A DNA stretch of 64,000 nt from Pontibacter amylolyticus (GCF_014638845.1 NZ_BMFP01000002.1:390373-454372), one strand, 5' to 3'; positions 32,826 to 42,239 are shown, counted from the stretch's first letter. Numbers and translations: made by a program. The notes: generated by a model from the letters alone, not told the origin.

Positions 32826-33659
32826 TTAATGCAGCGAAAAACGCAACGGCAAGGTATAGCGCACCGGCACGGGCTCGCCCTCCTGCAGCCCGGGCTTCCA
32901 GGTGGGCATGGCCTGTACGACCCGAAGTGCCTCGGCATCGGCGTCTGCATGAAAGCCCTTGATCACTTCGGGGTTACTGATACGGCCGCTTTTATCCACT
33001 ACAAAAGAGATAAACACCATCCCCTGCGCTTCGTCCTTCCGGGTTGTTTTCGGATACCGCACATTGGTAGCGAGCCACTGCAGCAGGCGCCTCTCCCCTC
33101 CCGGAAACGCGGGCATCACTTCCATCGGAAGGTACTTAATTTCTGCTCCAGCCTCGTCGTATACCTTGCCGGCAATCATTTTCCCTTTGCTATATACCTC
33201 CGTTCTGCGCAGCATGCCCGATTCGTAATAGGCATGGAGCGTATCTACAGGCATGTTGCGGAAATACCTGCGGCTTACCTTTGGCTTGCCACTCTCATAC
33301 CATGATTTGTAATGGCCCGTCAGGCTATCGTTATGGAAGGTCTGCTCCATTTTCAGCTGGCCGTTCTCGTACCATTCGTAGCTGGGGCCGTGCTGTATAC
33401 CGTAGCCATACTTGCCGCCGTCAATATCCTGATAAGTAGTCAGGCTCACCTTAACATTGGTTCCCACTTTAAACTTGGTCCGGGTTCCACCGCCAAGCGA
33501 GTCCTCTTTAGCCACAATGAAATAAGCCGCCTCGGCAGGACTCACTTCCTTTCCGTGCTCGCTGACGTATTTCACTGTTATATTTAGGTTCTGGGACTGC
33601 ACACTATGCCCTGTAAAGAGCAAGGCTATACCTATCAGAATAGCGTAAATTTGTTTCAT
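32826..33659 (-). CDS. TonB C-terminal-domain protein with MORN-like repeats
   Basis: The 277-residue protein has a signal peptide (about 1-22, cleavage after HSVQSQ) and not a membrane anchor. Residues 85-165 contain MORN_2 type repeats (YEWYENGQLKMEQTFHNDSL, YKSWYESGKPKVSRRYF, HAYYESGMLRRTEVYS). The last 90 residues are a TonB carboxy domain: LLQWLATNVRYPKTTRKDEAQG, VFISFVVDKSGRISNPEVIKG, ALRVVQAMPTWKPGLQEGEPVPVRYTLPLRF. This arrangement is frequent in Bacteroidota. Since it lacks an N-terminal TonB anchor, energy transduction is doubtful; a periplasmic binding role is possible. Confidence 0.85.
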   Translation of the reverse strand: MKQIYAILIGIALLFTGHSVQSQNLNITVKYVSEHGKEVSPAEAAYFIVAKEDSLGGGTRTKFKVGTNVKVSLTTYQDIDGGKYGYGIQHGPSYEWYENGQLKMEQTFHNDSLTGHYKSWYESGKPKVSRRYFRNMPVDTLHAYYESGMLRRTEVYSKGKMIAGKVYDEAGAEIKYLPMEVMPAFPGGERRLLQWLATNVRYPKTTRKDEAQGMVFISFVVDKSGRISNPEVIKGFHADADAEALRVVQAMPTWKPGLQEGEPVPVRYTLPLRFSLH

Positions 33660-33798
33660 CCGCTAAAAATAGGCACAATTCTGAATACAGGGTATCGCCG
33701 CAATAAATATCCTACAGCTTTTGTTAAGATTCAGACTCCGTGGTAAAACATAAGCCCGTTATTTCGGTATAGGTATAGGTTTCAGGTATAAATTGACG

Positions 33799-35649
33799 AT
33801 GAACAGACCAAGCAAGGGGGCCCGTGGGGCGAATCAGGCAGACGATAAGAAGAGCTTCCGCGAACAGGTGGGTGCCCTGAAAAACCTGCCCAAATTCTTC
33901 CGCCTGATCTGGAACACGAGTCCGAGTATGACCATCGGCAACGTGCTGCTGCGCCTCGTCAAGTCGGCTATACCTTTGGCGATGCTCTATGTGGGCAAAC
34001 TGATCATCGATGAGGTGATCGGGCTGATTGCCGTGACGGGGGAGCGTGACCTGAGTTTCCTTTGGATATTGGTGGCGGCAGAACTGGGCCTGGCCATCCT
34101 CTCCGATATCTTCAACCGGGGCATCACGCTGCTCGACAGCCTGCTCGGCGACCTGTTCTCCAACAATACCTCGGTGCAACTCATCGAACACGCTGCCCGG
34201 CTGGACCTGACGCAGTTCGAGGATGCTACCTTTTACGACAAACTGGAGCGGGCCCGCCGGCAGACGATTACACGAGTGGTGCTGATGTCGCAGGTGCTTT
34301 CGCAGCTGCAGGACATGGTCACAATTGCTTTTCTGGCAGTTGGTCTGATTGCCTTCAATCCCTGGCTTATTCTGATCTTGCTGGTGGCGGTTATCCCTTC
34401 GTTTCTGGGTGAGACGCACTTCAATGAGCGCACCTACTCCCTCTCCCGCTCCTGGACGCCCGAGCGCCGCGAACTCGACTACCTGCGCTACATCGGCGCC
34501 TCCGACGAAACAGCCAAGGAAATCAAGACCTTTAACCTGTCGGGCTTCCTGGCAACTCGTTTCAAGGAACTCTCGGACCGCTACTATGCCCTGAACAAAA
34601 GCCTGATCGTGCGGCGGGCCGTGTGGGGGAGCGCCCTCTCCTCATTGGGCACGCTGGCTTACTATGGCGCCTACATTTTTATACTAGCCCAGACCGTAGC
34701 AGGTGCCATCACGGTGGGTACGCTCACTTTCCTGGCGGGCTCGTTCAGTAACATGCGGGGCTTGCTGCAGGGCATCATGACCCGCTTTTCGCAGATCGCG
34801 GAGAGCGCGCTATACCTGCAGGACCTCTTTGATTTCCTGGAATTGAAACCGCAGATCACCCCGCCTGCCAATCCGCTTTCCATACCCCGGCCGATCCGGG
34901 AAGGCTTTACCTTTGAGAATGTCGGCTTTAAGTACCACAACAGCGACAAATGGGCGGTGCGGCACCTCTCCTTTCATCTGCAGGCCGGCGAAAAACTGGC
35001 GTTGGTGGGCGAGAACGGGGCTGGCAAAACCACGCTGGTCAAGCTGCTTGCCCGCCTCTACGAGCCCACCGAGGGCCGCATCCTGCTCGACGGCATCGAC
35101 CTGCGCGAGTACGACCTCAACGATCTGCGTCACCAGGTCGGCATCATCTTTCAGGATTATGTACGCTTCCAGATGACGGCCTCCGACAACATCGCCATTG
35201 GCCAGATCAGCAACATCGCTGACCGCGACCGCATACAGGGCTCCGCGCAGAAAAGCCTGGCCGACCCGGTGATCCAGCGCCTGCCGGATGGCTATGAACA
35301 GGTGCTGGGCAAGCGCTTTAACAAGGGCGTGGAACTGTCGGGTGGGGAATGGCAGAAGGTGGCGCTGGCCCGTGCCTACATGCGCGATGCGCAGCTGCTC
35401 ATCCTCGACGAGCCCACTTCAGCTTTGGATGCCCGCGCCGAGCACGAGGTGTTTCTGCGTTTTTCGGAGCTGATCGCCGGCAAAACGGCCGTGCTCATCT
35501 CCCACCGCTTCTCCACGGTGCGCATGGCCGACCGCATCCTGTTCCTCGAGCAGGGACAACTCAAAGAACTGGGTTCGCATGAAGAACTCCTGGCACAAAA
35601 TGGAAAATACGCCGAGCTGTTTGCGTTGCAGGCGAAAGGGTATTTGTAG
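33799..35649 (+). CDS. ABC exporter, fused membrane and ATP-binding domains
   Basis: The 616-residue half-transporter has a six-helix membrane domain (about 35-340) and a nucleotide-binding domain with Walker A GENGAGKTT (about 402-410), signature LSGGEWQKVALARAYM, Walker B LLILDEPTSALD and H-loop ISHRFSTVR. It likely works as a homodimer exporting a lipid, peptide or drug. The ATG at 33799 is used; a TTG two codons upstream is possible. Three copies of GGTATA lie directly upstream (33766-33790). It stands alone, with convergent neighbours. Confidence 0.92.
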   Translation: MNRPSKGARGANQADDKKSFREQVGALKNLPKFFRLIWNTSPSMTIGNVLLRLVKSAIPLAMLYVGKLIIDEVIGLIAVTGERDLSFLWILVAAELGLAILSDIFNRGITLLDSLLGDLFSNNTSVQLIEHAARLDLTQFEDATFYDKLERARRQTITRVVLMSQVLSQLQDMVTIAFLAVGLIAFNPWLILILLVAVIPSFLGETHFNERTYSLSRSWTPERRELDYLRYIGASDETAKEIKTFNLSGFLATRFKELSDRYYALNKSLIVRRAVWGSALSSLGTLAYYGAYIFILAQTVAGAITVGTLTFLAGSFSNMRGLLQGIMTRFSQIAESALYLQDLFDFLELKPQITPPANPLSIPRPIREGFTFENVGFKYHNSDKWAVRHLSFHLQAGEKLALVGENGAGKTTLVKLLARLYEPTEGRILLDGIDLREYDLNDLRHQVGIIFQDYVRFQMTASDNIAIGQISNIADRDRIQGSAQKSLADPVIQRLPDGYEQVLGKRFNKGVELSGGEWQKVALARAYMRDAQLLILDEPTSALDARAEHEVFLRFSELIAGKTAVLISHRFSTVRMADRILFLEQGQLKELGSHEELLAQNGKYAELFALQAKGYL

Positions 35650-35730
35650 GTTTCTCGACAAAGGAAATTTCTGACAAAGGACAAAAGACTTTAAGCGCTC
35701 TACTTATTATACCAACCACATCCCTATCCT

Positions 35731-36501
35731 TTACTCTATCACCTCCTTGCGCTTGTCCGATAGATCTATTGTGTGGGAGACGGCCAGCTGCACGATATGC
35801 CGGTTGTAGAACTGGTTGCCCGTCGCCCGCTGCTGGAACCAGTTAAGGTAACCCGCCGCTATTTCCAGGTTATCTAAAATGGCGTAACTCAGCCCGGCAT
35901 ATACCCTGTTCTGGTCGAAGCGGTTATACAAAATCTTCTTCCCGGCATTGACGTGGATCTCATCGGTTACCTCGAGTTTGAGCGGCCGGTCATGTAGTTC
36001 TGTCAACCGGTACGCGATCCCCAGCTTATACCTGAAGCGGTAATTCGTGTTATACCCGGGGGCCAGTTCTCCATTGCTGGTGTTTCGAAAGAAGCGCTTT
36101 TCGGCCCTATACCTGTGCGTCATGTTTATCCTGCCAAAAGATTGCTCGTAGCTCAACTGAATGTGCGGTCTTAGCTCCGGCACGACGAGCCTCTCCGTGG
36201 CTTTGGGGTCGTTGGGGCTTTGCAGGAAATACATAAAGCCCGTCTCCGCCTTCCAATTCTCACCCAGTACATAGCGGCCCTGCGCGCGTACCAAAAACTG
36301 GTGCTGCCTGTCAGGGTTTACGAACCGGCGTTCCTGCACCTCCGAAGTCAGCGACCACTTGTGGTTAAACTTAAGCGTGTTGGCATAAGAGAACCAGACC
36401 AGTTGCTGGTGCGTCACCTCTTTTCCGGGAGATTGGGCAAATCCCGAAGTGGCATGCAGCACCCCCATCGCAAGCAGCACCCAAAGCCGTATGTTATTCA
36501 T
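35731..36501 (-). CDS. DUF2490 outer-membrane beta-barrel protein
   Basis: The ATG at 36501 gives 256 residues with a signal peptide ending at GFAQ. The rest has barrel strands typical of DUF2490: QLVWFSYANTLKFNHKWSLTSEVQERRF, GRYVLGENWKAETGFMYFLQ, FGRINMTHRYRAEKRFF and GLSYAILDNLEIAAGYLNWFQQ, ending near the C-terminus with HIVQLAVSHTIDLS. The family is common in Bacteroidota; its function is unknown. It overlaps the stop of a 29-residue gene by 8 bases and follows the FAD-protein gene in the same direction, so the three may be an operon. Confidence 0.85.
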   Translation of the reverse strand: MNNIRLWVLLAMGVLHATSGFAQSPGKEVTHQQLVWFSYANTLKFNHKWSLTSEVQERRFVNPDRQHQFLVRAQGRYVLGENWKAETGFMYFLQSPNDPKATERLVVPELRPHIQLSYEQSFGRINMTHRYRAEKRFFRNTSNGELAPGYNTNYRFRYKLGIAYRLTELHDRPLKLEVTDEIHVNAGKKILYNRFDQNRVYAGLSYAILDNLEIAAGYLNWFQQRATGNQFYNRHIVQLAVSHTIDLSDKRKEVIE

Positions 36502-36583
36502 CCTCCGCCATAAAATGCCAAACCAGTAGCACACAGGCCAGACTCAGTACTGCCAGCAAGATCAGGAACAGGTCTTCTCCCAT
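36494..36583 (-). CDS. 29-residue single-pass membrane mini-protein
   Basis: The minus-strand ATG at 36583 opens a 29-residue frame (MGEDLFLILLAVLS start, VWHFMAEDE end): an acidic head, one hydrophobic helix of about 19 residues, and an acidic tail. Its stop (36494-36496) falls inside the first codons of the DUF2490 gene, so translation would be coupled, and it begins 17 bases after the FAD-protein gene. Too short to prove coding, but the composition and tight overlaps support it. Confidence 0.4.
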   Translation of the reverse strand: MGEDLFLILLAVLSLACVLLVWHFMAEDE

Positions 36584-36600
36584 GGTCGGTCTTTAACAAA

Positions 36601-38019
36601 TCAGCTTTTGTCGGCGATTTCCAGCGTGGCCTTGCCCTCCCGAATTATTCTGTGAGCGAGCGCTTTCGCCTGCTGCCTTATCTCACGCAGCGCGGTCGAC
36701 TCGAAAAGCATCCCCTTTCTGGGAGGCCCGAGCGTGAACAGGCCGCGAACGGGTTTGCCTTCTGCATCGATTAACTTGCCTCCTGGTGTCGTTTTAAGCC
36801 CAAGGTATAGCACATCGGGCTGCGCCATGCCGTCCGTCAGCAACTGCTGTACCAGCGGGACTTTTACCTGGGTGTAGTCGCATTGCGGGCCCGTGCAGTT
36901 GATGACCCTACCTACTTCAATTTCCTCTGTTTCCTGATGATGCCTTCTCCTGATGGTAACGCGCGTGCCATTCTCCGTCTCGTGCATATCCACAACAGCC
37001 GCTGCGATCACCTCAAGCTGCCCGTTTGCCTGTAGCTCTTGTAGAAGGGCGGCTGAGGCGGCAGGCATGCGGTGGCGGTGCACTTCCCAGTATGGCCGAA
37101 CGTGGCGCAGAAAAGTCTTTTTCTCTTTCAACGGCAAAGCCTGCCATAGAACGGGTATGTCATCGCGCAGCGCATCCAGCACACTCCGCCAGGTATAGCC
37201 CTCCGCTTCGGCCCGCTTTATCTCTTCCCGAACGAAACGGAATAAACTCAATGCGGATAGATACGCCGCTGTAGGAATCGCCAGGTTGGGGTATGGCCGT
37301 GTGCCCACGTCGAAAGGCTGCGGCAGCAGTCCGTGGCGCGAAACCACGTATACCTTGCCTTTGTGGCCCTGCGCCTGCAGGCTGCCCACCAGGTCCACCA
37401 TCGTCAGGCTGGAGCCAATAAGCAAGAGCGGTTCCTGCGCCTGCAAACCGTTCAGCCCTTTGGCCGACCAGGGAGAGGCTACATAGCATTGGCTTCTATA
37501 GAAGTGTGTATTAGGTATAGGCAACGGCGCCGGCGGGAAGTTGCCCATTGCCAGCACTACTTTGTTGGCGCTTAACATGCACTGGTTGCTGCAGCTGACA
37601 GTGAACCCACGGCCCTGCCTCGATACAGACAGGGCCTCTTCGTACACCCGCACAAACCCAACGCCCAGCGCCGCACCAGCCTCTGCCTCCTGCAAGCGCG
37701 CTTTCAGGTAATCGCCGAAAACAGTGCGCGGGATGAAGTCAGTCGCCTGAACCGGCTGCGAAAGCTGTCTTTTGTAAAGATAAGCGTGCTCCGTCAGCCA
37801 GTTAAAAAAATCGAGGGGTTCATCGGCAAACAGGCTCATGGTGGAAGCGGGCACATTGAGCGGCTGAAACGGCAACTGACTTGAGTAGGCAACACCGCGG
37901 TGCATTCTATACCTGTCAGGCTCGATCAGATAAATCGTAGTGCCCGATGCAGCATGCTTCAGCAGATGGATAGCCGTTAGCGTACCGCTCAGCCCTGCTC
38001 CTATTATTGCAATTGTCAT
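36601..38019 (-). CDS. FAD/NAD(P)-binding oxidoreductase (PF13454-like)
   Basis: The 472-residue protein starts with a dinucleotide-binding fold (AIIGAGLSGTLTAIHLL, 4-20) and then the motif RGVAYSSQLPFQPLNVPASTMSLFADEPLDFFNWL that is typical of the FAD-NAD(P)-binding family often annotated as HI0933-like or adjacent to siderophore hydroxylases. A second nucleotide-binding element appears at LLLIGSSLTMVDLVGSLQAQGHKGKVYVVSRHG (about 198-230). The substrate is unknown. No iron-uptake genes are near. It is the first gene of the group with the mini-protein and DUF2490. Confidence 0.85.
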   Translation of the reverse strand: MTIAIIGAGLSGTLTAIHLLKHAASGTTIYLIEPDRYRMHRGVAYSSQLPFQPLNVPASTMSLFADEPLDFFNWLTEHAYLYKRQLSQPVQATDFIPRTVFGDYLKARLQEAEAGAALGVGFVRVYEEALSVSRQGRGFTVSCSNQCMLSANKVVLAMGNFPPAPLPIPNTHFYRSQCYVASPWSAKGLNGLQAQEPLLLIGSSLTMVDLVGSLQAQGHKGKVYVVSRHGLLPQPFDVGTRPYPNLAIPTAAYLSALSLFRFVREEIKRAEAEGYTWRSVLDALRDDIPVLWQALPLKEKKTFLRHVRPYWEVHRHRMPAASAALLQELQANGQLEVIAAAVVDMHETENGTRVTIRRRHHQETEEIEVGRVINCTGPQCDYTQVKVPLVQQLLTDGMAQPDVLYLGLKTTPGGKLIDAEGKPVRGLFTLGPPRKGMLFESTALREIRQQAKALAHRIIREGKATLEIADKS

Positions 38020-38270
38020 GGTGGGTATAGCTAAGGTATAGACTTCTTTTCCTGTGGCGGGACGTATGGCCTGGTGCTTGCCATCTGCCTGTAAGCTTGT
38101 CAGGTGCCTGTATCTGCAACGGTTTCAAAACAACACTCTGATTTTACGGCAATCCAAAGGCTGAGTTGGTAAGTTACGTTGCTTAAAAACATTGGTTTTA
38201 AGCCGATTACACCCCAGCTTATACCTTAGTCCGTTGCACGGCAGGGCACAGGCGTCCCACGTGGAACAAT

Positions 38271-40049
38271 TCAGAACGGGAAGAAGAAAGGGATGATAAA
38301 CGAGGCTACCAGCCACAGCAGGATGTTGAGCGGCGTGCCCACGCGCAGGTAGTCCATAAATCTGTAATTACCCGGACCGTAAATCATGGTATTGGTCTGA
38401 TAACCCATGGGCGTCATAAAGCTGAGCGAGGCTGCATAGGTCACCGCCACCAGAAAAGGCCGCACGCTCACGCCCATCTCTTTGGCAGCCACAATGGCGA
38501 TGGGCGCCAACAGGGCCGCCGTGGCGTTGTTGGACATGAAGTTGGTCGACATAAAGGTGATGAAGAAGAAAGCCGACAGGAGTGCATGCGGCCCGTAACT
38601 GCCTATCGACTCCACCAAAAAGCCTGAGAGCAGGCTCGCTGCGCCGGTCTTTTCGAGCGCCGTTCCCATCGAGAGCACACCGGCCAGCATGAAAATCACT
38701 TTCCACTCAATGGCTTTGTAGAGTTCGTCGAGGCGAATAGATTTGGTGAGTACCAGCAGCACCACTCCTACCAATGCGCTGAGCACGATGTGCGCTAGCC
38801 CCGTGGCCGCCGTAATCACGACGCCTGCCCCGATGATTAACACTGGTATAATCTTGCTATAGTCGTAAGGGCTGCGCTCCGTTTCGGAAATGAGCAGAAT
38901 GTCCTCGTTGCTGCGCAGGTTCAGGGCCTGGTTCTTATCGGCTGAGATCAGGAGCACATCGCCGGCAGAGAGACGCGTGTGGGTGAGCTTTTCGTGGAGG
39001 ATCTCGTCGCGGTGGCGGATGGCGACCACCGTGGCCCCGTGGTTGTAGGCCCTGAAGTCGAGCTCTTTCAGGGACTTGCCTACCATGTAGGAGTTGGGTG
39101 TCACAATGGCCTCAAAAAGCTTTGTGTTGGCGCTGTTCAGGTCCTCTTCTTTGAGCTTCCGCTCCGATTTCAGTTTGATGCCCTTCTCCTCCTTCATTTT
39201 CTTGAGCTTCTCCACATCGCAGCGCACCTTCAGCACATCGCCGGCCCGCAGCATGGTATAGGGCGTGGCATTGAGTTTGTATTTGTCGCGGGTCACCTGC
39301 AGCACGTCTATATCGAGGTTCTGCACCAGGCTGGAGCTGCTGAGCGGCATACCTACCGATGGCGAGTTGGGCAAGAGCACGATCTCGGTCAGGTAATCGC
39401 CCATGTTAAAGTCCTCGGTCAGGTCTTCGGCTACTTTGCGGTTGGGCAGTAGGAAGCGGCCCACAAACACCATGTAGAGCACCCCGGTTATCATAAAAAA
39501 AATTCCTGCCGACGTGAGTTCGAACATGCCGATGGGTGGTTCGCCCTGCGCCTCGGCAACGCCGCTTACCAGTATGTTGGTAGAGGTTCCGATCAGGGTA
39601 CAAACGCCCCCCAACAGCGCTCCGAAGGAGAGCGGCATCAGTAGTTTGGCAGGACTGATGCGGGTGTCGCGGGCCACCTGTATCACCATGGGCATGAGCA
39701 GGGCTACCACCGCCGTGTCGTTAACAAAAGCGGAGAGAAGGCCTGCCACCAGCATAACCGCCAGCAGACAGAGCAGGTAGTTTTTGCGCCCTACCCGGGT
39801 GAGCAGCACCCCCACACTGCTTAAAGACCCGGACTTAAATATAGCGGTGCTGATGATGAACATACAGGCTACCGTGATGGTGGCAGGGTTGCTGAAACCG
39901 GCCAGGCCTTCGGCGGGAGTGAGGATACCGAGTACCATGAATAGGGACATGACCAGAATGGCCGTCGTGTCGATGGAGAGCTTCTCGCTGACGAAAAGCA
40001 CCACAGCCACCGCTATCACAGATAGAACCACGCCAATCTCGTATGTCAT
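38271..40049 (-). CDS. SLC13-family permease with two TrkA-C domains
   Basis: The 592-residue protein is a divalent anion:Na+ symporter (DASS/CitT-like) with the usual split membrane domain. Helices span about 1-200 and 390-590 with NxxT-type SLC13 motifs (FVNDTAVVALLMP, IGTSTNILVSG, MSTNFMSNNATAALLAP). Between them lie two TrkA-C (RCK_C) regulatory domains at about 210-370 (LLPNSPSVGMPLSSSSL, VTPNSYMVGKSLKELDFRAYNHGATVVAIRH). Substrates in the family include sulfate, di/tricarboxylates and citrate. It is monocistronic. Confidence 0.92.
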   Translation of the reverse strand: MTYEIGVVLSVIAVAVVLFVSEKLSIDTTAILVMSLFMVLGILTPAEGLAGFSNPATITVACMFIISTAIFKSGSLSSVGVLLTRVGRKNYLLCLLAVMLVAGLLSAFVNDTAVVALLMPMVIQVARDTRISPAKLLMPLSFGALLGGVCTLIGTSTNILVSGVAEAQGEPPIGMFELTSAGIFFMITGVLYMVFVGRFLLPNRKVAEDLTEDFNMGDYLTEIVLLPNSPSVGMPLSSSSLVQNLDIDVLQVTRDKYKLNATPYTMLRAGDVLKVRCDVEKLKKMKEEKGIKLKSERKLKEEDLNSANTKLFEAIVTPNSYMVGKSLKELDFRAYNHGATVVAIRHRDEILHEKLTHTRLSAGDVLLISADKNQALNLRSNEDILLISETERSPYDYSKIIPVLIIGAGVVITAATGLAHIVLSALVGVVLLVLTKSIRLDELYKAIEWKVIFMLAGVLSMGTALEKTGAASLLSGFLVESIGSYGPHALLSAFFFITFMSTNFMSNNATAALLAPIAIVAAKEMGVSVRPFLVAVTYAASLSFMTPMGYQTNTMIYGPGNYRFMDYLRVGTPLNILLWLVASFIIPFFFPF

Positions 40050-40236
40050 GCTCGATGTTTAGGTATGGAACCGACTTTGTATGCCGCCGGTCAGAAGGTA
40101 TAGCGTTGCCGCAGTAAAGAGGCGAAATAATTGGTAGCTATAACTGCATTTGTGGCCAAACAGTTACAAAAAACGGGAATTAGCGAGAAGGAAAATAAAG
40201 GTATTCAGGATAAGAAAAGCTGTAGCTAGGCAGGTG

Positions 40237-40674
40237 TTACGCCATTGTTTTATCAAGCCACTGCTGAGCCGCTTCGCAGGTTTCAAAATGCTGGGAAGGC
40301 AGTTCTATCTTCTTGATACTGTCTGCCACCTGCAGACTGGCAATTTTGTCCAGCGGCATCACATTGGCAATTCTGCTTAATCCGGCCGCTCTCATTTTGC
40401 GCTGCGACTCTTCGTGCAGGTCGGTGAGCTGTTGCGGATGGGTAATCATGGTGCGCATATCGATGAGAAGGGTGAATCCCGGTGAAACCAGTTGCAGTGC
40501 TCTGTCCCAGTCTTTCAGAAAATCAGGTACGATGTCCGTGTTTTTCCAAAAGCCCAGTATGCTGAAGTATAATCTGTTCCGGATTCCGTCGTAGCCAATT
40601 TCGTAACAAGTGTTACGGACAACATGTTGTTGGGGAGGTATAGAAGGGTCGGTGTGTAGGGTTTTGCTATCCAT
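40237..40674 (-). CDS. SpoIIAA-like / STAS-type small protein
   Basis: The ATG at 40674 gives 145 residues; an ATG at 40692 would add six. The segments NRLYFSILGFWKNTDIVPDFLKDWDRALQL and GFTLLIDMRTMITHPQQLTDLHEESQRKMRAAGLSRIANVMPLDKIASLQVADSIKK follow the pattern of the SpoIIAA-like STAS fold (UmuD/YdcA-type, beta-alpha repeats). The last part QHFETCEAAQQWLD is a typical C-terminal helix for the family. Such proteins may bind small lipids or anti-sigma partners. No partner gene is near. Confidence 0.6.
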   Translation of the reverse strand: MDSKTLHTDPSIPPQQHVVRNTCYEIGYDGIRNRLYFSILGFWKNTDIVPDFLKDWDRALQLVSPGFTLLIDMRTMITHPQQLTDLHEESQRKMRAAGLSRIANVMPLDKIASLQVADSIKKIELPSQHFETCEAAQQWLDKTMA

Positions 40675-40792
40675 GGGGCTTAGGTATAGCATACGCAATC
40701 GGCCGGCAAATGCATGACACCTATTCAAGTATGAATAGGCTGATAAAAGGTAAGGCAGTGAAATCGTGGAATTGGGCCGCTATTTTCTGCTT

Positions 40793-41266
40793 CTAAGGTT
40801 GCAACATCCCTCCCAACTCGTGCACTTTACCGTTTCGCAGGCTAATGTCGGCGGTGCGCAGTTGCACACCGTTCAGGAGTATATTGTTATTCTTACGGCA
40901 CACGTTGAGTGAGGCACTGCCATAGGTCTGCAAGCGGCTCCCCTCTTTAAAGTCAGTGGCGGACAGAGCGCCTTTGACCAGGTGCATCGCCATAACCGCG
41001 CGTATTTTCTCTACAGGCTGGCCTTTCAACTCCTGCAAGCTTGCTTCGGGCGGCATCAGCAATGTATAGGCCGTGCTGCCGGAAAGGGCTGGCGCCATAC
41101 CAGCCGTGGTCAGAAGTTCGGCCAGCAAGGGGCGTTCGTTGATGACATATTGCATGATAGTGGTGCGCTGCAGGTCAGTGTCCTGCGCTACGGCCTCCTT
41201 GCCCGCCAGGGAAAAGGCTACAAAAAGTACTATTCCAAGGTATATATAATAAAGTTTCGATTTCAT
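40793..41266 (-). CDS. Secreted fasciclin-domain protein
   Basis: The 157-residue protein has a signal peptide (about 1-27, ending AVAQ) and one fasciclin-like domain: IMQYVINERPLLAELLTTAGMAPALSGSTAYTLLMPPEASLQEL, then MAMHLVKGALSATDF and a C-terminal VHELGGMLQP. The H1 and H2 fasciclin boxes can be seen but are shortened. Such domains mediate cell-surface adhesion. It is monocistronic. Confidence 0.85.
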   Translation of the reverse strand: MKSKLYYIYLGIVLFVAFSLAGKEAVAQDTDLQRTTIMQYVINERPLLAELLTTAGMAPALSGSTAYTLLMPPEASLQELKGQPVEKIRAVMAMHLVKGALSATDFKEGSRLQTYGSASLNVCRKNNNILLNGVQLRTADISLRNGKVHELGGMLQP

Positions 41267-41362
41267 CAGTACAAATGCTGTTCTTATGCATTTATACGGA
41301 AATCACCGGCTCTCAGCCTGATTTTATTTTCAGAGAATCAGGGCAGAAGAGTGCAATTACAC

Positions 41363-41989
41363 CTAGCCGAACAAACGCCAGTTGCCAATCTGCTCAATAA
41401 ACAGCGGACCTGCGCCCGGTACAAGCGCCAGACTGATGACCATGCCATACACGGCTCCATATAAGTGTGCATCGTGGTTGATGTTGTCGCCCATGCGCTT
41501 GCCCTGAAAATAGGAGTACATCAGGTATAGGATGCCCAGGATGAAGCCAGGTATACAGAGGATGGCGTACAGGCAAATGTCTTGGGTCGGGTAGAACAGG
41601 ATGCTCGAGAAAACCACCGAAGCCACCCCACCCGAAGCGCCCAGGGCACGATAAGCCGGTTCATCGCGGTGCTTCAGGTAAGTAGGAATATCCGACACGA
41701 TGATGCCGCCCAGGTAAATCAGCATGTAGATGAGTATACCTGTCACATCCCCAAAAATAGCCCCGAATGTCATTTCCACAGCATTACCGAAGAAATACAG
41801 CGTGAACATGTTGAAGAACAGGTGGGTATAATCGGCATGCAGGAAGCCCGAAGTCAGGAAGCGATGCCAGGAGTTATCGCGTGCCACGGAGTACGGATGA
41901 AAAATCCAGTTCTGCATCAAGTCGTGGTTCTTCCAGGCATACAATGATATACCTACTGTAATGATGATCAGGATGACGGTAACGCTCAT
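41363..41989 (-). CDS. Rhomboid intramembrane serine protease (short form)
   Basis: The 208-residue protein is a bare rhomboid with six helices. The catalytic Ser119 lies in ALGASGGVASVV and the His175 in NHDAHLYGAVYG; the HRFLTSGFLHADYTHLFFNM motif with the conserved His and Asn of the oxyanion loop is at about 42-61. Rhomboids cut membrane protein substrates in the bilayer. It is unrelated in tail structure to the larger rhomboid at 24888-26471. It is followed (upstream in coordinates) by the fasciclin gene with a 96-base gap. Confidence 0.93.
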   Translation of the reverse strand: MSVTVILIIITVGISLYAWKNHDLMQNWIFHPYSVARDNSWHRFLTSGFLHADYTHLFFNMFTLYFFGNAVEMTFGAIFGDVTGILIYMLIYLGGIIVSDIPTYLKHRDEPAYRALGASGGVASVVFSSILFYPTQDICLYAILCIPGFILGILYLMYSYFQGKRMGDNINHDAHLYGAVYGMVISLALVPGAGPLFIEQIGNWRLFG

Positions 41990-42000
41990 TTTTTATTTTT

Positions 42001-42053
42001 GAGTGATTGAGTGGGGTAGCAAGTTAGTGAGTTAGCGAATGAGTGATTGAGTG
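42001..42053. repeat. 13-bp direct repeat GAGTGATTGAGTG before the short rhomboid gene
   Basis: The 13-mer GAGTGATTGAGTG occurs at 42001-42013 and again at 42041-42053, with related GAGT/TGAGTT pieces between. It lies just upstream of the rhomboid start on the minus strand. Its role is unknown; it looks like simple-sequence expansion. Confidence 0.4.
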
Positions 42054-42175
42054 ATTTTACCATATTCCCAAGCGCTCTATTTTGGCTGGCACCGACTTTT
42101 CTGTCTTTGCCGATTTATTGATTTTGGTCTATGTCTAGGCTATTAGTTATAAAGTATAGGTTTGCAGACCTACGC

Positions 42176-42239
42176 TATACCTGCAGACTTAACTCCTATA
42201 CCTGAAAAGCCCTTCGCTATACCTGACAATTTATACCTG
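42176..42239. repeat. Cluster of four TATACCTG copies
   Basis: TATACCTG occurs at 42176-42183, 42197-42204, 42218-42225 and 42232-42239, all in the same orientation, with spacings of 21, 21 and 14 bases. The cluster lies in the gap between polyprenyl synthetase and the rhomboid. It is the densest run seen of the motif that recurs throughout the window. Confidence 0.85.
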
